A DNA stretch of 64,000 nucleotides from Bacteroidota bacterium. Its GTDB lineage: Bacteria; Bacteroidota; Bacteroidia; Chitinophagales; Saprospiraceae. The position numbers and the translations under genes are program-made. The stretch lies in NCBI GenBank assembly GCA_030147525.1, contig JASBVF010000007.1, positions 62,001 through 126,000 of the forward strand, in the 5' to 3' direction. Under the pieces are notes generated by a model. It did not search any database. It saw nothing but the letters and a program-made list of their open reading frames with translations, and had not been told where the DNA came from. Shown here piece after piece: positions 43,766 through 52,759 of this stretch; the first letter of the stretch is position 1; each line of letters begins with the position of its first letter.

Positions 43766-43888
43766 TTAACCGTTTTTCTTCTCGTCTTTCTTCGGAGGGT
43801 GTGGACGGTTCGTCTTTTTGCTACGTGTTTTTCCGTAGGAACCTCTCCAGATTTTTCCCTTAGTGGATCTTTTGTCTCCTCTGCCCAT
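43766..43888 (-). CDS. Small ribosomal subunit protein bTHX
   Basis: The 40-residue, very basic product begins MGRGDKRSTKGKIWRGSYGK and continues TRSKKTNRPHPPKKDEKKNG. The GRGD(K/R)-(S/R)TKRGKI-x-x-G-(S/T)-(Y/F)-G pattern is that of bTHX, a peptide bound in the head of the small subunit, widespread in Bacteroidota and Thermus. The whole gene is 123 bp. It lies between fdhD and the DUF7009-like gene, all on the minus strand. Confidence 0.93.
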   Translation of the reverse strand: MGRGDKRSTKGKIWRGSYGKTRSKKTNRPHPPKKDEKKNG

Positions 43889-43976
43889 GATGTAATTTTT
43901 TTTAGATTTTTAGTTAAAAAATAGATTTAGAAAGTGCGCAAAAGTAAGTGCTTTTTACTTCTGAAAAAACCGGTTT

Positions 43977-44816
43977 TCAGTAAATCACTCGTTCAGGATG
44001 AGTATAAATATTGAATTGGCCGTTTCTGAGAAAACCGATCAATGTCATGCCTGCTTCTTCCGCCAGTTCGACTGCCAGGCTTGATGGGGCGCCGACGGCT
44101 GCCATGACCGGAATTCCGGCCACCACTGATTTTTGAATCAGCTCGAAACCCGCCCTCCCGCTAACCAGTACGATGACATTCGACAACGGCAGTTTATTTT
44201 TTTCAAAAGCTGAACCGATCAGCTTGTCCAGCGCATTGTGTCGCCCGACATCCTCCCTTGAAAACAGCAATTGGCCCGCAGTGTCGAACAATGCAGCTCC
44301 GTGCAGGCCGCCTGTGCAATCGAAAACCGATTGATTGTTCAGCAGTTTTTCGGGCAGGGTATGCAGGATGCCGGCTTTGAAAACAGGCTGGTTTTCAGGC
44401 AATTCGAAAGATCCCTGCACCCGCACGGCTTCGATGGACGCTTTCCCGCAAACGCCGCAGGACGAGGTTGTGTAAAAATGGCGTTCCAGTTTTTTAAAAT
44501 TCATTTCGAGGCCTTCGGCCAACTCGACTACGATCACATTTTCCTTTGCCTCCCGCCAGCGAACAGGGGCAGTGCCGATATTTTTCACCTGCTCCCTCCC
44601 GGAAATGATGCCTTCGGTGAAAAGAAAACCCAGCGCCAGCTCTGCATCATGGCCGGGTGTGCGCATGGTCACGGAGATACTTTTCTGGTGCCTCACGCCT
44701 TCTTTTTCAAAGCCCAGCCTGATCTCCAGCGGCTCCTCCGCAACGAGGAAATCTTCCATTGCCTGCCTTTCTAACCCCTTTACCTTCAAGATATTCGCTT
44801 TCGCAACACCCTTCAT
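43977..44816 (-). CDS. fdhD: Formate dehydrogenase accessory sulfurtransferase FdhD
   Basis: FdhD transfers sulfur from a cysteine desulfurase to the molybdenum cofactor of formate dehydrogenase-type enzymes. The 279-residue product has EPLEIRLGF, ISVTMRTPGHDAELALGFLF, the reactive Cys pair in TTSSCGVCGKAS, GGLHGAALFD, SREDVGRHNALDKLIG and LVSGRAGFELIQKSVVAGIP. These are the full family signatures. No formate dehydrogenase gene is present in the window, but moaC and mobA lie 5 kb away. It is upstream of bTHX on the minus strand. Confidence 0.95.
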   Translation of the reverse strand: MKGVAKANILKVKGLERQAMEDFLVAEEPLEIRLGFEKEGVRHQKSISVTMRTPGHDAELALGFLFTEGIISGREQVKNIGTAPVRWREAKENVIVVELAEGLEMNFKKLERHFYTTSSCGVCGKASIEAVRVQGSFELPENQPVFKAGILHTLPEKLLNNQSVFDCTGGLHGAALFDTAGQLLFSREDVGRHNALDKLIGSAFEKNKLPLSNVIVLVSGRAGFELIQKSVVAGIPVMAAVGAPSSLAVELAEEAGMTLIGFLRNGQFNIYTHPERVIY

Positions 44817-44950
44817 TTCCTAAATTTTGTTAAAAACTGTTACCAAATATGCAACCTACTCATTTTCTATATCTTATGTGCAACAAACGGTAATAATTCA
44901 AGGTTAGAGTTATATCGTTTATTTTCATGAGATTATAATTTGTTATTTCA

Positions 44951-44979
44951 GTCGCACCGCTCCGGTGCGACTTTTTTTT
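44951..44979 (+). terminator. Orphan hairpin terminator
   Basis: A GC-rich perfect stem (44951-44959 with 44963-44971) is followed by eight T residues on the plus strand. No plus-strand gene precedes it within the 130 bp back to fdhD, which is on the minus strand. It might end a small RNA beginning in 44820-44940 or be an attenuator for the next gene. Confidence 0.7.
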
Positions 44980-45097
44980 GTTGCCCCGCTTACCTCCTGC
45001 GGCAAAATTTCATCCTGCCCAATTCTTAATCCCGCCAAACCGTTTAGTTTTATGCCCTCAAAAATCCAGCAGCAACTTTTCAGAAAAATTCCAACAA

Positions 45098-46000
45098 ATG
45101 TCAAAAATCCTTCGGTTTTCAATTTTAGTTTCGTGCCTTTCCTTTTTTTCTTTTTTGAAAATTGAAACCCCTCACCCGTCCTTCCCCTACCTCCTCGACC
45201 AACCCAATGTGACCTTCGAACTGCCGGAAAGCCTCAAGGAAGTTTCCGGGCTGAGCATGGCCGCTGACAATACGCAAATCGCTGCCGTCAACGACGAGGA
45301 AGGAATCATTTTTTTACTGGATAAAATGACCGGTCAAATTGTAAACCAAATCACCTTCGGAGATGATGGCGATTACGAAGGTATCGAAATTGCCGGCAAC
45401 GACGCATGGATTATCAAAAGCAGCGGCACCCTCCACCAGGTAAAAAATTATGCTTCCGACGACCGTCAAGTCTTCAAGTTCAAATCTTTTTTAAACAAAG
45501 AAAATGACGTCGAGGGCCTGGCTTACGATCCGGTTCGCAACAGCCTGCTCATCGGTTGCAAGGGAAAAGGCCTGGAAGGTGAGGAAAACAAACTGAAAAA
45601 AGCAATCTACGAATTCCGCCTCTCTGACTTAATGGTCATGAATGAGCCGGTGTACCTGCTCACGTTGCCCGATTTTCAGGAATACCTCGAACATGTGCAG
45701 GGGGAGGAGCACCTGGAAAAACTTCAAGAGATTTTTACCCCGGAGGAAGGCGAAATGAAATTCAGTCCATCTGGTATCGCCATCCATCCGCTTACCGGCG
45801 ATGTGTATGTCACCTCCTCAAAAGGGAAACTCCTGCTGGTGCTGGACGGGGAAGGCCACATTTTACACCTTGAAAAGCTGGATAAAAAAATTCACCCCCA
45901 ACCCGAAGGAATCTGCTTCGATGCCGACGGCACCCTGTACATTGCCAACGAAGGAAAAGATGGCAAAGCCAGGATTTACAAATTCCTTTACAAGAAATGA
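45098..46000 (+). CDS. SdiA-regulated-type propeller protein
   Basis: The start at ATG 45098 gives 300 residues with a signal (MSKILRFSILVSCLSFFSFL). The body matches the SdiA-regulated family of six-bladed propellers: LKEVSGLSMAADNTQIAAVN, GDYEGIEIAGNDAWIIKSSG, NDVEGLAYDPVRNSLLIGCK, SPSGIAIHPLTGDVYVTSSK and QPEGICFDADGTLYIANEG. Each blade has the conserved (S/E)G(I/L) strand. Function is unknown; proteins of this type are exported. A frame extending upstream to 44978 runs through the orphan terminator and is not used. Confidence 0.85.
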   Translation: MSKILRFSILVSCLSFFSFLKIETPHPSFPYLLDQPNVTFELPESLKEVSGLSMAADNTQIAAVNDEEGIIFLLDKMTGQIVNQITFGDDGDYEGIEIAGNDAWIIKSSGTLHQVKNYASDDRQVFKFKSFLNKENDVEGLAYDPVRNSLLIGCKGKGLEGEENKLKKAIYEFRLSDLMVMNEPVYLLTLPDFQEYLEHVQGEEHLEKLQEIFTPEEGEMKFSPSGIAIHPLTGDVYVTSSKGKLLLVLDGEGHILHLEKLDKKIHPQPEGICFDADGTLYIANEGKDGKARIYKFLYKK

Positions 46001-46134
46001 GTTTATATTTGCCACTCCTTGTTCTGTAGTTTGTTGCTCGCCGATGCTTGTTCGTTTCCGGCGAGTTTTAAAACAAACGGCGGGCAACCCTGGCTGACCA
46101 CGTCAGCAGGCAGGCATCAACGAACAACTTAAAA

Positions 46135-47385
46135 ATGAGCATCGTAGAAATGAAAGTCCCCGTCATTGGGGAATCAATTACCGAAGTAACCCTCTCACAA
46201 TGGCTGAAAGGCGACGGCGAATATGTCGAGCTGGACGAGCCGATTTGTGAATTTGAATCCGACAAAGCAACCCTTGAATTTCCGGCGGAAGCTTCCGGCA
46301 AGCTGATTTACGTAGCAGCTGAAGGCGACGACCTTGAAATCGGGGCGCTGGTAGCAAAAATCGACACCTCCGCAGCGAAAAACGGCGATGGTGGCAGCAG
46401 TGGCAGTGAGAAAAAAGAAGAAGCAGCCCCGGCGCAGGAAAAGCCCGCCTCGGCACCCGCTGACAGCAAGCCATCCTATGCTGAAGGTCATCCTTCACCG
46501 GCTGCTGCCAAAATTTTAAAAGAAAACGAAGTCGCTGCCAGCGATGTGAAAGGCTCCGGCAAAGATGGCCGCATCACAAAAGATGATGCGCAAAAGGCTG
46601 TTGAAAATAAAAAATCAGCGCCTGCAGCTCAGCCTGCCGCCAAGCCATCGGCTCCTGTATCTGCCGCTACGGCAGCTGCTTTCAGCCGGGATAGCCACAG
46701 CAAGAAAATGAGCCGGATGCGCCGAACGATCGCCAAGCGACTCGTGAGTGCAAAAAACTCAACGGCCATGCTCACCACATTCAACGAGGTGGACCTGACC
46801 GAAGTCATGGCTTTGCGCAAAAAATACCAGGATCAGTTTGTTGAAAAATACGGCATTAAACTCGGCTTCATGTCGCTCTTTGCCAAGGCTTGCGCCAAGG
46901 CGCTGATGGAAATGCCCGACGTGAACGCCATGATCGACGGCGACGATATCGTTTACCACGACTACGTGGATATTTCTATCGCCATCTCAACGCCGAACGG
47001 CCTCGTTGTGCCGCCGGTTCACAACGTCGAATCACTCAATTTTGCACAGATTGAACTGAAAATCAAAGAGTTGGCCGATAAAGCCCGCTCCGGAAACCTG
47101 ACGCTGGAAGAAATGTCAGGCGGTACCTTCACCATCACCAACGGCGGTGTTTTCGGCTCCCTTGTGAGCACGCCGATCCTGAATGAACCTCAGAGCGCCA
47201 TCCTTGGCATGCATACCATTCAGGAGCGCCCCGTCGCCGTGAACGGCAAGGTCGAAATCCGCCCGATGATGTACCTGGCTCTCAGCTACGATCACCGGGT
47301 GATTGACGGCAGCACGTCGGTTACGTTTCTTGTGAAAGTGAAAAAATTACTGGAAGATCCGGTCACTTTGCTGATGGATCTTTGA
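46135..47385 (+). CDS. odhB: 2-oxoglutarate dehydrogenase E2, dihydrolipoyl succinyltransferase
   Basis: This is the E2 core of the 2-oxoglutarate dehydrogenase complex of the TCA cycle. The 416-residue product has one N-terminal lipoyl domain with lipoyl lysine K44 in [12 protein letters not shown], an Ala/Pro-rich linker, an E1/E3-binding domain (about 114-160; [20 protein letters not shown]), a second linker and the catalytic domain. The catalytic site is [15 protein letters not shown] (H387, D391). The start [20 protein letters not shown] is typical of OdhB/SucB. E1 (odhA) is not adjacent. Confidence 0.95.
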   Translation: MSIVEMKVPVIGESITEVTLSQWLKGDGEYVELDEPICEFESDKATLEFPAEASGKLIYVAAEGDDLEIGALVAKIDTSAAKNGDGGSSGSEKKEEAAPAQEKPASAPADSKPSYAEGHPSPAAAKILKENEVAASDVKGSGKDGRITKDDAQKAVENKKSAPAAQPAAKPSAPVSAATAAAFSRDSHSKKMSRMRRTIAKRLVSAKNSTAMLTTFNEVDLTEVMALRKKYQDQFVEKYGIKLGFMSLFAKACAKALMEMPDVNAMIDGDDIVYHDYVDISIAISTPNGLVVPPVHNVESLNFAQIELKIKELADKARSGNLTLEEMSGGTFTITNGGVFGSLVSTPILNEPQSAILGMHTIQERPVAVNGKVEIRPMMYLALSYDHRVIDGSTSVTFLVKVKKLLEDPVTLLMDL

Positions 47386-47457
47386 TTAAAATAAAAACCA
47401 GGGGCGGCTCATCGAGTCGCCCTTTTTTGTTAAAATTGCCTTCCAAAATCAACGGCA

Positions 47458-47973
47458 ATGACCCTGCAAGAATTTTTCAACCTGCTTTCCGAGAATCCGG
47501 TCTGGATTCTCGCTTATTTTATCCTGATCCCATTCACAGCCCTGTTGGCAGGTGTGTTAGGCAAGGGTGAAGGCCACCTTGACCCCTGGAAGTATTTGTA
47601 TTCGGTCTTGATTTACCTGATTTGTGTGCCCGGCATTTTTGCGATTACGCTGAGCGTGTACGTTTTCATTTTCGAGCGGCGCAGTATTTTTGAAACGGAC
47701 ATCTACACGCAGATTCTGCCTGTTCTTTCGATGGTGGCGACCTTGCTGCTGATCCGCCGGAACGTTAGCCTCGATCTGATCCCCGGATTTGATAAAATTA
47801 CCGGGCTGATCATGATGATTGCCGCTACATTTACTTTTATGTGGGTATTGGATAAAACCCGGATTTGGATCGTATCCTTTCTGCCATTCTGGCAAGGTAT
47901 CCTGATTTTTGCCGGTTTGCTGTTGGTGATCCGGTGGGGATGGGCGAGAATGGCAAAGAAGCCGTCAACTTAG
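47458..47973 (+). CDS. Polytopic membrane protein of unknown function
   Basis: The 171-residue protein has about five hydrophobic segments (near 15-37, 50-72, 82-98, 110-128 and 138-160). I recognise no family. GEGHLDPWKYLYSVLIYLIC and RRNVSLDLIPGFDKITGLIM separate helices. It is 72 bp downstream of odhB on the same strand, so co-transcription is possible. It converges with the rhomboid gene, leaving 11 bp. Confidence 0.75.
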   Translation: MTLQEFFNLLSENPVWILAYFILIPFTALLAGVLGKGEGHLDPWKYLYSVLIYLICVPGIFAITLSVYVFIFERRSIFETDIYTQILPVLSMVATLLLIRRNVSLDLIPGFDKITGLIMMIAATFTFMWVLDKTRIWIVSFLPFWQGILIFAGLLLVIRWGWARMAKKPST

Positions 47974-47984
47974 ATATGCAAAAG

Positions 47985-48683
47985 TCAGAGTTTATCCCAA
48001 AAACTTCCCTGCTGTTGTTCTCGCTGCCTTTCTTCTTTTGTTTTTTCAAAAACATCCCGGTTGAGAAAAAAGCTGGAATCTTCCGATTCATTTTGCCAGG
48101 AGGGAGGTTGCTGTTCCTCATCGGCCTCGATTTCTTCCTTGTACCAGTAGGCGGTGAAAATACCCACGAGTCCGCCAAGCAAATGACTTTCCCAGGAAAT
48201 TCCTTCCTGATTGGGTAAAATCCCCAAAAAGTAACCGCTGTAAAGAAAGGTCACGATCAGGGCCAGGATGATGGATTTTAGACTGCGCCGGAAAATGCCA
48301 CTCCAAAACACGAAGGAAACAAACCCGTACACCACTCCGCTGGCGCCAATGTGAAAAACCCGCCGGGCAAACAGCCATACCGCAAAACCAGTGAGTATGT
48401 AAATCATGAACATACTTCGCACAGCAACCCGTCGGTAGAAGTAAAGTATGATGGCAGAGAGTACAAAAATTGGTGCTGAGTTGGAGATCAGGTGCCGCAG
48501 ATCATCATGAATGAGTGGTGCGAAAACGACGCCTCTTAGCCCGAAAAACTCCCTCGGAAAAATGCCGTAGCTACCAAAGTCTGTGTTGGTGAGCACCTGG
48601 AAAAAGTGAATTCCCCAAATCGCCAGGATAAATTTGAACGGCAGGCGCAGGCTTGCCAGTATTTTTTTTTGACTTTCTTCCAT
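47985..48683 (-). CDS. Rhomboid intramembrane serine protease
   Basis: The ATG at 48683 gives 232 residues; a TTG start at 48710 adds nine less likely residues. The six-helix rhomboid core is visible: HDDLRHLISNSAPIFVLSAI in the region of TM2 (conserved HLxxN), catalytic Ser in HIGASGVVYGFVSFVFW (GxSG), and catalytic His in WESHLLGGLVGIFTAYWYKE. Rhomboids cut single-span membrane proteins. The natural substrate is unknown. The C-terminus has a charged tail (EIEADEEQQPPSWQNESEDS). Confidence 0.92.
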   Translation of the reverse strand: MEESQKKILASLRLPFKFILAIWGIHFFQVLTNTDFGSYGIFPREFFGLRGVVFAPLIHDDLRHLISNSAPIFVLSAIILYFYRRVAVRSMFMIYILTGFAVWLFARRVFHIGASGVVYGFVSFVFWSGIFRRSLKSIILALIVTFLYSGYFLGILPNQEGISWESHLLGGLVGIFTAYWYKEEIEADEEQQPPSWQNESEDSSFFLNRDVFEKTKEERQREQQQGSFWDKL

Positions 48684-48826
48684 GATGCTGTGATGCTTGA
48701 GGTTTGACAAAAAATAACCGAAAGCGGGTTAAAAGCTTGTGTTAAAGTTCAATTCGTTTCAACGCTTCAATCAGAACTAACCCAGTACGGCAAAATAAGT
48801 TTGAACCACCCGGAACATCAGCCGCC

Positions 48827-49801
48827 TCATGCTAAAATCTCCACCATCTCCAGCAAAACCGGGCTGATATCATCGTGATGTTTGATTGCTTTTTCAAAAG
48901 GTGTATGCGTCACTTTGTTGTCGATCAGTCCAATCATGACGCCTTTTTTACTGCCTTTCAAAGCCCTGACTGCCTCGAGCCCCATCTGGCTGGCCCGTAC
49001 CCGTTCGATGCAGGTCGGTTTTCCGCCCCGCTGAATGTGCCCGAGTATGGCAACCTTGATTTCATACCGGTCAAAACGCTGGCGGACAGCTTCGGCTACT
49101 TTGGATGCTCCTCCGCCTTCATCCCCCTCTGCTACGATGACGATACCTGAAGTCTTTCCTTTTTTACGGTAAAAATCATCGAGCCTGTTGGCGAGGTGAT
49201 CGATATCGGTTCGGGTTTCAGGCACCAGCACGGCCTCTGCACCGGTAGCCACTGCCGTACGCAGGGCGATGAACCCGGCATCCCGCCCCATTACTTCGAT
49301 AAAAAACAGGCGGTTGTGCGAGTCAGCGGTATCCTTGATTTTATCGATAGCTGCCATAGCTGTGTTGGTAGCTGTATCGTAGCCGATGGTGAAATCCGTT
49401 CCAATCAGGTCATTATCAATAGTGCCGGGGCAACCGACGAAGGCAATGTCGTCATATTCTTTCATGAAAATATTTGCACCGGTAAAACTTCCGTCGCCAC
49501 CGATCACGACTACGCCCTCGATGCCCCATTTTTTCAAATTTTTATAAGCCGTAGCTCTGCCCTCCTTCGTCCGAAACTCCTTGCTCCGGGCCGTTCTCAG
49601 AATGGTGCCGCCATACTGAATGATGTTACTGACGTCGTGTTCCTCCATCTGGTAAATATCATCTTCGATCATACCCTGGTAGCCTCGCCGGATGCCAAAA
49701 ACTTCAAAACCATAATGAATTCCCGAACGAACGACTGCTCTGAGGCAGGCATTCATTCCCGGTGCATCGCCGCCAGACGTGAGAACTGCTATTTTTTTCA
49801 T
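48827..49801 (-). CDS. pfkA: ATP-dependent 6-phosphofructokinase
   Basis: PfkA phosphorylates fructose-6-phosphate in glycolysis. The 324-residue length is standard for the short bacterial form. Motifs are LTSGGDAPGMNACLRAVVR (start), GIRRGYQGMIEDDI, GGDGSFTGANIF with Gly-Asp-Gly typical of the ATP-dependent enzyme (GGDGS), PGTIDNDLIGTDFTIGYDTA and VEVMGRDAGFIALRTAVATG. The GGDGS residue pattern argues for ATP rather than pyrophosphate. It would take up the fructose-6-phosphate from the amino-sugar locus at 53-62 kb. Confidence 0.96.
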   Translation of the reverse strand: MKKIAVLTSGGDAPGMNACLRAVVRSGIHYGFEVFGIRRGYQGMIEDDIYQMEEHDVSNIIQYGGTILRTARSKEFRTKEGRATAYKNLKKWGIEGVVVIGGDGSFTGANIFMKEYDDIAFVGCPGTIDNDLIGTDFTIGYDTATNTAMAAIDKIKDTADSHNRLFFIEVMGRDAGFIALRTAVATGAEAVLVPETRTDIDHLANRLDDFYRKKGKTSGIVIVAEGDEGGGASKVAEAVRQRFDRYEIKVAILGHIQRGGKPTCIERVRASQMGLEAVRALKGSKKGVMIGLIDNKVTHTPFEKAIKHHDDISPVLLEMVEILA

Positions 49802-49996
49802 TTTTATTAAAATATTGTGAGTTGCGGTTTATTGAACGGATATTTGGATAAGGCAGTAAAAATGATGGATAAAGGTAGGAACTACTTTGAATAGCCCACC
49901 TGGAATGAGCGCTGCTTATTTTTCTTTTTTCAAAATTCCTATCTTGCCCACCGCTTCAACAACAGCGAAGGTGAGAAATCTGAAATAATAATTTTT

Positions 49997-50518
49997 ATGA
50001 CAAAAATCTTGAAAATGAAACTTCGATTTTTTGGTTTATTACTCGTTTTGGCTTTAGCCGGTTGCAACAGCAGCACCGGTGGCGACCAACAGGCAAACAC
50101 TGCTGCCGAACAACCCCAAACCCCTCCTCCGGCACCAACATTGCCAAGTGTTCCGCTGGCAACGCTGGAAAAAATTTACAACGAAGGCACCCAGGTGGAT
50201 TACATTTTTTACAACCATCCTTTCACGTTGAGCCTCACCGAGAAAGCCAGTATCCAGTTTTCCACCGCCCATGTGGCTGAAGATCCGGCGCCGCTTTTGC
50301 CCAATTGCAAAGCTGCAGGCAGGGTCACTTACCAGGTCGATGGCAACATTGTACTGGAAGGCGACTTTTACTTCAGTACCGGATGTACGTATTTTGTTTT
50401 TTATGAAAAACAAGAAAAAAAATACGCCAACTACATGACCGACGAAGGCATCAAATATTTCAACGACCAAATTCAACAGGCGCTGGAACTCCGGAAAAAA
50501 GCTCAACAGGGGCAGTAG
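49997..50518 (+). CDS. Lipoprotein of unknown function
   Basis: The frame starts at 49997; an internal ATG at 50015 gives a more usual lipoprotein signal. Both end in lipobox LALAGC (Cys 23 from the upstream start). A Thr/Ala/Pro-rich linker (EQPQTPPPAPTLPS) follows, then about 120 residues (VDYIFYNHPFTLSLTEKASI, CKAAGRVTYQVDGNIVLEGD) with no family I recognise. It lies 104 bp upstream of the Ppx/GppA gene. Confidence 0.78.
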   Translation: MTKILKMKLRFFGLLLVLALAGCNSSTGGDQQANTAAEQPQTPPPAPTLPSVPLATLEKIYNEGTQVDYIFYNHPFTLSLTEKASIQFSTAHVAEDPAPLLPNCKAAGRVTYQVDGNIVLEGDFYFSTGCTYFVFYEKQEKKYANYMTDEGIKYFNDQIQQALELRKKAQQGQ

Positions 50519-50621
50519 CAAACCATTTATCAAGTCAATGGTTACCGGTAATTTGGAGAAAACACAGTCATCGTGATCAAACAAAACAGCGGAACCAAAT
50601 AAATAAAACAATCTCCTCAGT

Positions 50622-51527
50622 ATGCGTCTTGGCGTTATAGATTGCGGAACGAACACTTTTCACCTGCTCATTGCCGAAGCTCAGGACAATGGCCAGTTCA
50701 ATGTGCTTTTCAAGCAAAGGCAATACGTCCGCCTGGGGCAAAACGGATTGACCTTCATCGGCGCTGAGCCTTTCCAGCGGGGGATTACCTGCATCGAATC
50801 TTTCAAAAAAATAATGGCAGAAAACGGCGTGTCCAAAGTCAGCACCTTTGGCACGGAAGCGCTGCGCCGGGCTACCAACGGCCAGGATTTTATTCAGGCG
50901 GTACGGGATGCTACCGGCATTGAAATTCAAATGATTACCGGCGACGAGGAGGCCCGGCTGATACACCTCGGTGTCATGCAGGCCGTACCGCCGTTTCTGG
51001 GTAAGGCGCTCATCATGGATATCGGCGGCGGGAGCGTTGAGTTCATCATTTGCAGCGAAGAGGAAGTTTTCTGGGCCCAAAGTTTTCCGATTGGTGTGCA
51101 GGTGCTGTATTCGGCATTTCAAAAAAATGACCCCATCAGCGCCGGTGATCTCGCTGCATTGGAGTGGCACCTCGAACAAACGCTGGAGCCACTTTTTGAA
51201 GCTTTGAGAAATCACGAAACACCCATGCTGCTGGGTGCTTCCGGCTCCTTCGAAGTCGTGGAAGATTTTTTAGTAGAGCGGAAGCACCACCCGCTGTTTT
51301 CCATCGTACCGGTGGATGATTACTACTATTTACACAGCAAAATGATCGCTTCTTCATTGGCCGAACGCCAGCGCATGCCAAAATTGCCTGCTGAGCGTAT
51401 CGAGCTGATCGTCGTAGCTTTCGTTCTCATTGATTTTGTCATCCGAAAGGCCGGTATCCGGCAAATTATCACTTCGGCGTATGCCATGAAGGAGGGCATT
51501 TTGAAGGAAATGATGAAGGAAGGGTAG
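50622..51527 (+). CDS. Ppx/GppA-family phosphatase
   Basis: The 301-residue protein has the ASKHA phosphate-binding motifs: MRLGVIDCGTNTFHLLIAEA at the start, STFGTEALRRATNGQDFIQA, and MDIGGGSVEFIICS in the middle. The family hydrolyses inorganic polyphosphate or guanosine pentaphosphate; which of the two cannot be read from these motifs. Only the N-terminal two domains are present (no HD domain), as in short bacterial forms. It converges with mtnA. Confidence 0.92.
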   Translation: MRLGVIDCGTNTFHLLIAEAQDNGQFNVLFKQRQYVRLGQNGLTFIGAEPFQRGITCIESFKKIMAENGVSKVSTFGTEALRRATNGQDFIQAVRDATGIEIQMITGDEEARLIHLGVMQAVPPFLGKALIMDIGGGSVEFIICSEEEVFWAQSFPIGVQVLYSAFQKNDPISAGDLAALEWHLEQTLEPLFEALRNHETPMLLGASGSFEVVEDFLVERKHHPLFSIVPVDDYYYLHSKMIASSLAERQRMPKLPAERIELIVVAFVLIDFVIRKAGIRQIITSAYAMKEGILKEMMKEG

Positions 51528-51599
51528 GTAGGTGATTGCCTGCCCGGATGACCCGGTCAGACGGGGTAATTGGATGACATTCACAGCTCATTGTCTGAG

Positions 51600-52727
51600 T
51601 CAGAATTTTTCAGGAAATAATTTTTTCAAACCCTTTTCGCTGGCCTCACAAACGCCACGCTCGGTGATCAGACCCGTCACGAGCCAGGCGGGTGTCACGT
51701 CGAAAGCGTAGTTGGCCGCCGGGCTGCCTTGCGGCGTCAGTAACACTTCCCGTACGGTACCATCCTCGGCCAGGCCGCTGATTTTTTTTACTTCCTCCGC
51801 ATCCCGCTTTTCGATGGGAATTTCCCGAAGCCCGTCCCGAATGTTCCAGTCAATCGACGAGGAGGGTGCACCGATGTAGAATGGCACGTCGTTGTCCTTC
51901 GCCGCCAGCGCTTTGAGGTAAGTGCCGATTTTGTTGGCCACGTCGCCGGTGCTGGTCGTGCGGTCAGTGCCCACGATCACGAGATCGACCATGCCGTGCT
52001 GCATCAGGTGGCCGCCGGTGTTGTCGGCGATGACGGTATGCGGTACGCCGTGTTCCTTCAGTTCGAAAGCCGTTAAGGAAGCGCCCTGGTTGCGGGGCCG
52101 GGTTTCATCCACCCAAACATGCACGGGAATGCCCCGGTCGTGGGCGGCGTAAATGGGTGCTGTGGCCGTGCCGTAGTCGATGCAGGCGAGCCAGCCGGCG
52201 TTGCAGTGGGTGAGGATGTTGATCGTTGTTGGTTGTTGGTTGTTGGTTGGGAGCTGCTTTCCTGCGGCGATTTGTTCAATGATTTTCAGGCCGTGCTCGC
52301 CGATGAGGCGGCAGTGTTCGACGCTTTCTTCGGTGATGGTGTGGGCAGTTTGCAGGGCGGCGGCAACTTTGGCTTCGCTTGTTTTTTGTTTAAAAACTTC
52401 ACCCAAAACCAAATCCACGGCGTAGGCAAGATTGACGGCGGTGGGGCGAGTCGCTTTCAGGCGGGTGGCGGCTTTCAGCATTTTTTCATCAAACTTTTCA
52501 TCCCGGAGGGATATGGCTGCCACGTACATCCCATACGCCGCCGCCGAGCCGATGAGGGGCGCTCCCCGCACGTGCATGTCACGGATGGCGGCTTCGAAGT
52601 CTTCCAGCGTTTTCAAATCTTCGATGACGAAGCGGTGCGGCAGGTGGCGCTGATCGATGATCTGAACAGTGGCAGGGTCGTCGGGTTTGAGCCAGATGGT
52701 GCGGAAGGGGGTGTTGTTGATTTTCAA
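51600..52727 (-). CDS. mtnA: S-methyl-5-thioribose-1-phosphate isomerase
   Basis: MtnA isomerises methylthioribose-1-phosphate to methylthioribulose-1-phosphate in methionine salvage. The 375-residue product has the substrate loop MHVRGAPLIGSAAAYGM, the catalytic Cys in ILTHCNAGWLAC, and the catalytic Asp in VIVGTDRTTSTGDVANKIGT. Just before the CNAG loop an extra low-complexity stretch (LPTNNQQPTTIN) is encoded by GTTGTTG heptamers, without a shift of frame. No other methionine-salvage gene is in the window. It seems monocistronic. Confidence 0.95.
   Translation of the reverse strand: MKINNTPFRTIWLKPDDPATVQIIDQRHLPHRFVIEDLKTLEDFEAAIRDMHVRGAPLIGSAAAYGMYVAAISLRDEKFDEKMLKAATRLKATRPTAVNLAYAVDLVLGEVFKQKTSEAKVAAALQTAHTITEESVEHCRLIGEHGLKIIEQIAAGKQLPTNNQQPTTINILTHCNAGWLACIDYGTATAPIYAAHDRGIPVHVWVDETRPRNQGASLTAFELKEHGVPHTVIADNTGGHLMQHGMVDLVIVGTDRTTSTGDVANKIGTYLKALAAKDNDVPFYIGAPSSSIDWNIRDGLREIPIEKRDAEEVKKISGLAEDGTVREVLLTPQGSPAANYAFDVTPAWLVTGLITERGVCEASEKGLKKLFPEKF
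52225..52252. repeat. In-gene heptamer repeat in mtnA
   Basis: On the plus strand GTTGTTG occurs three times in tandem (52225-52245), followed by GTTGGGA. On the coding (minus) strand this is read as PTNNQQPTT. It lies close before the codons of the catalytic CNAG loop. Confidence 0.88.
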
Positions 52728-52759
52728 AATGAGAAATTTTTGAAGGCAAGATAGCGAGT

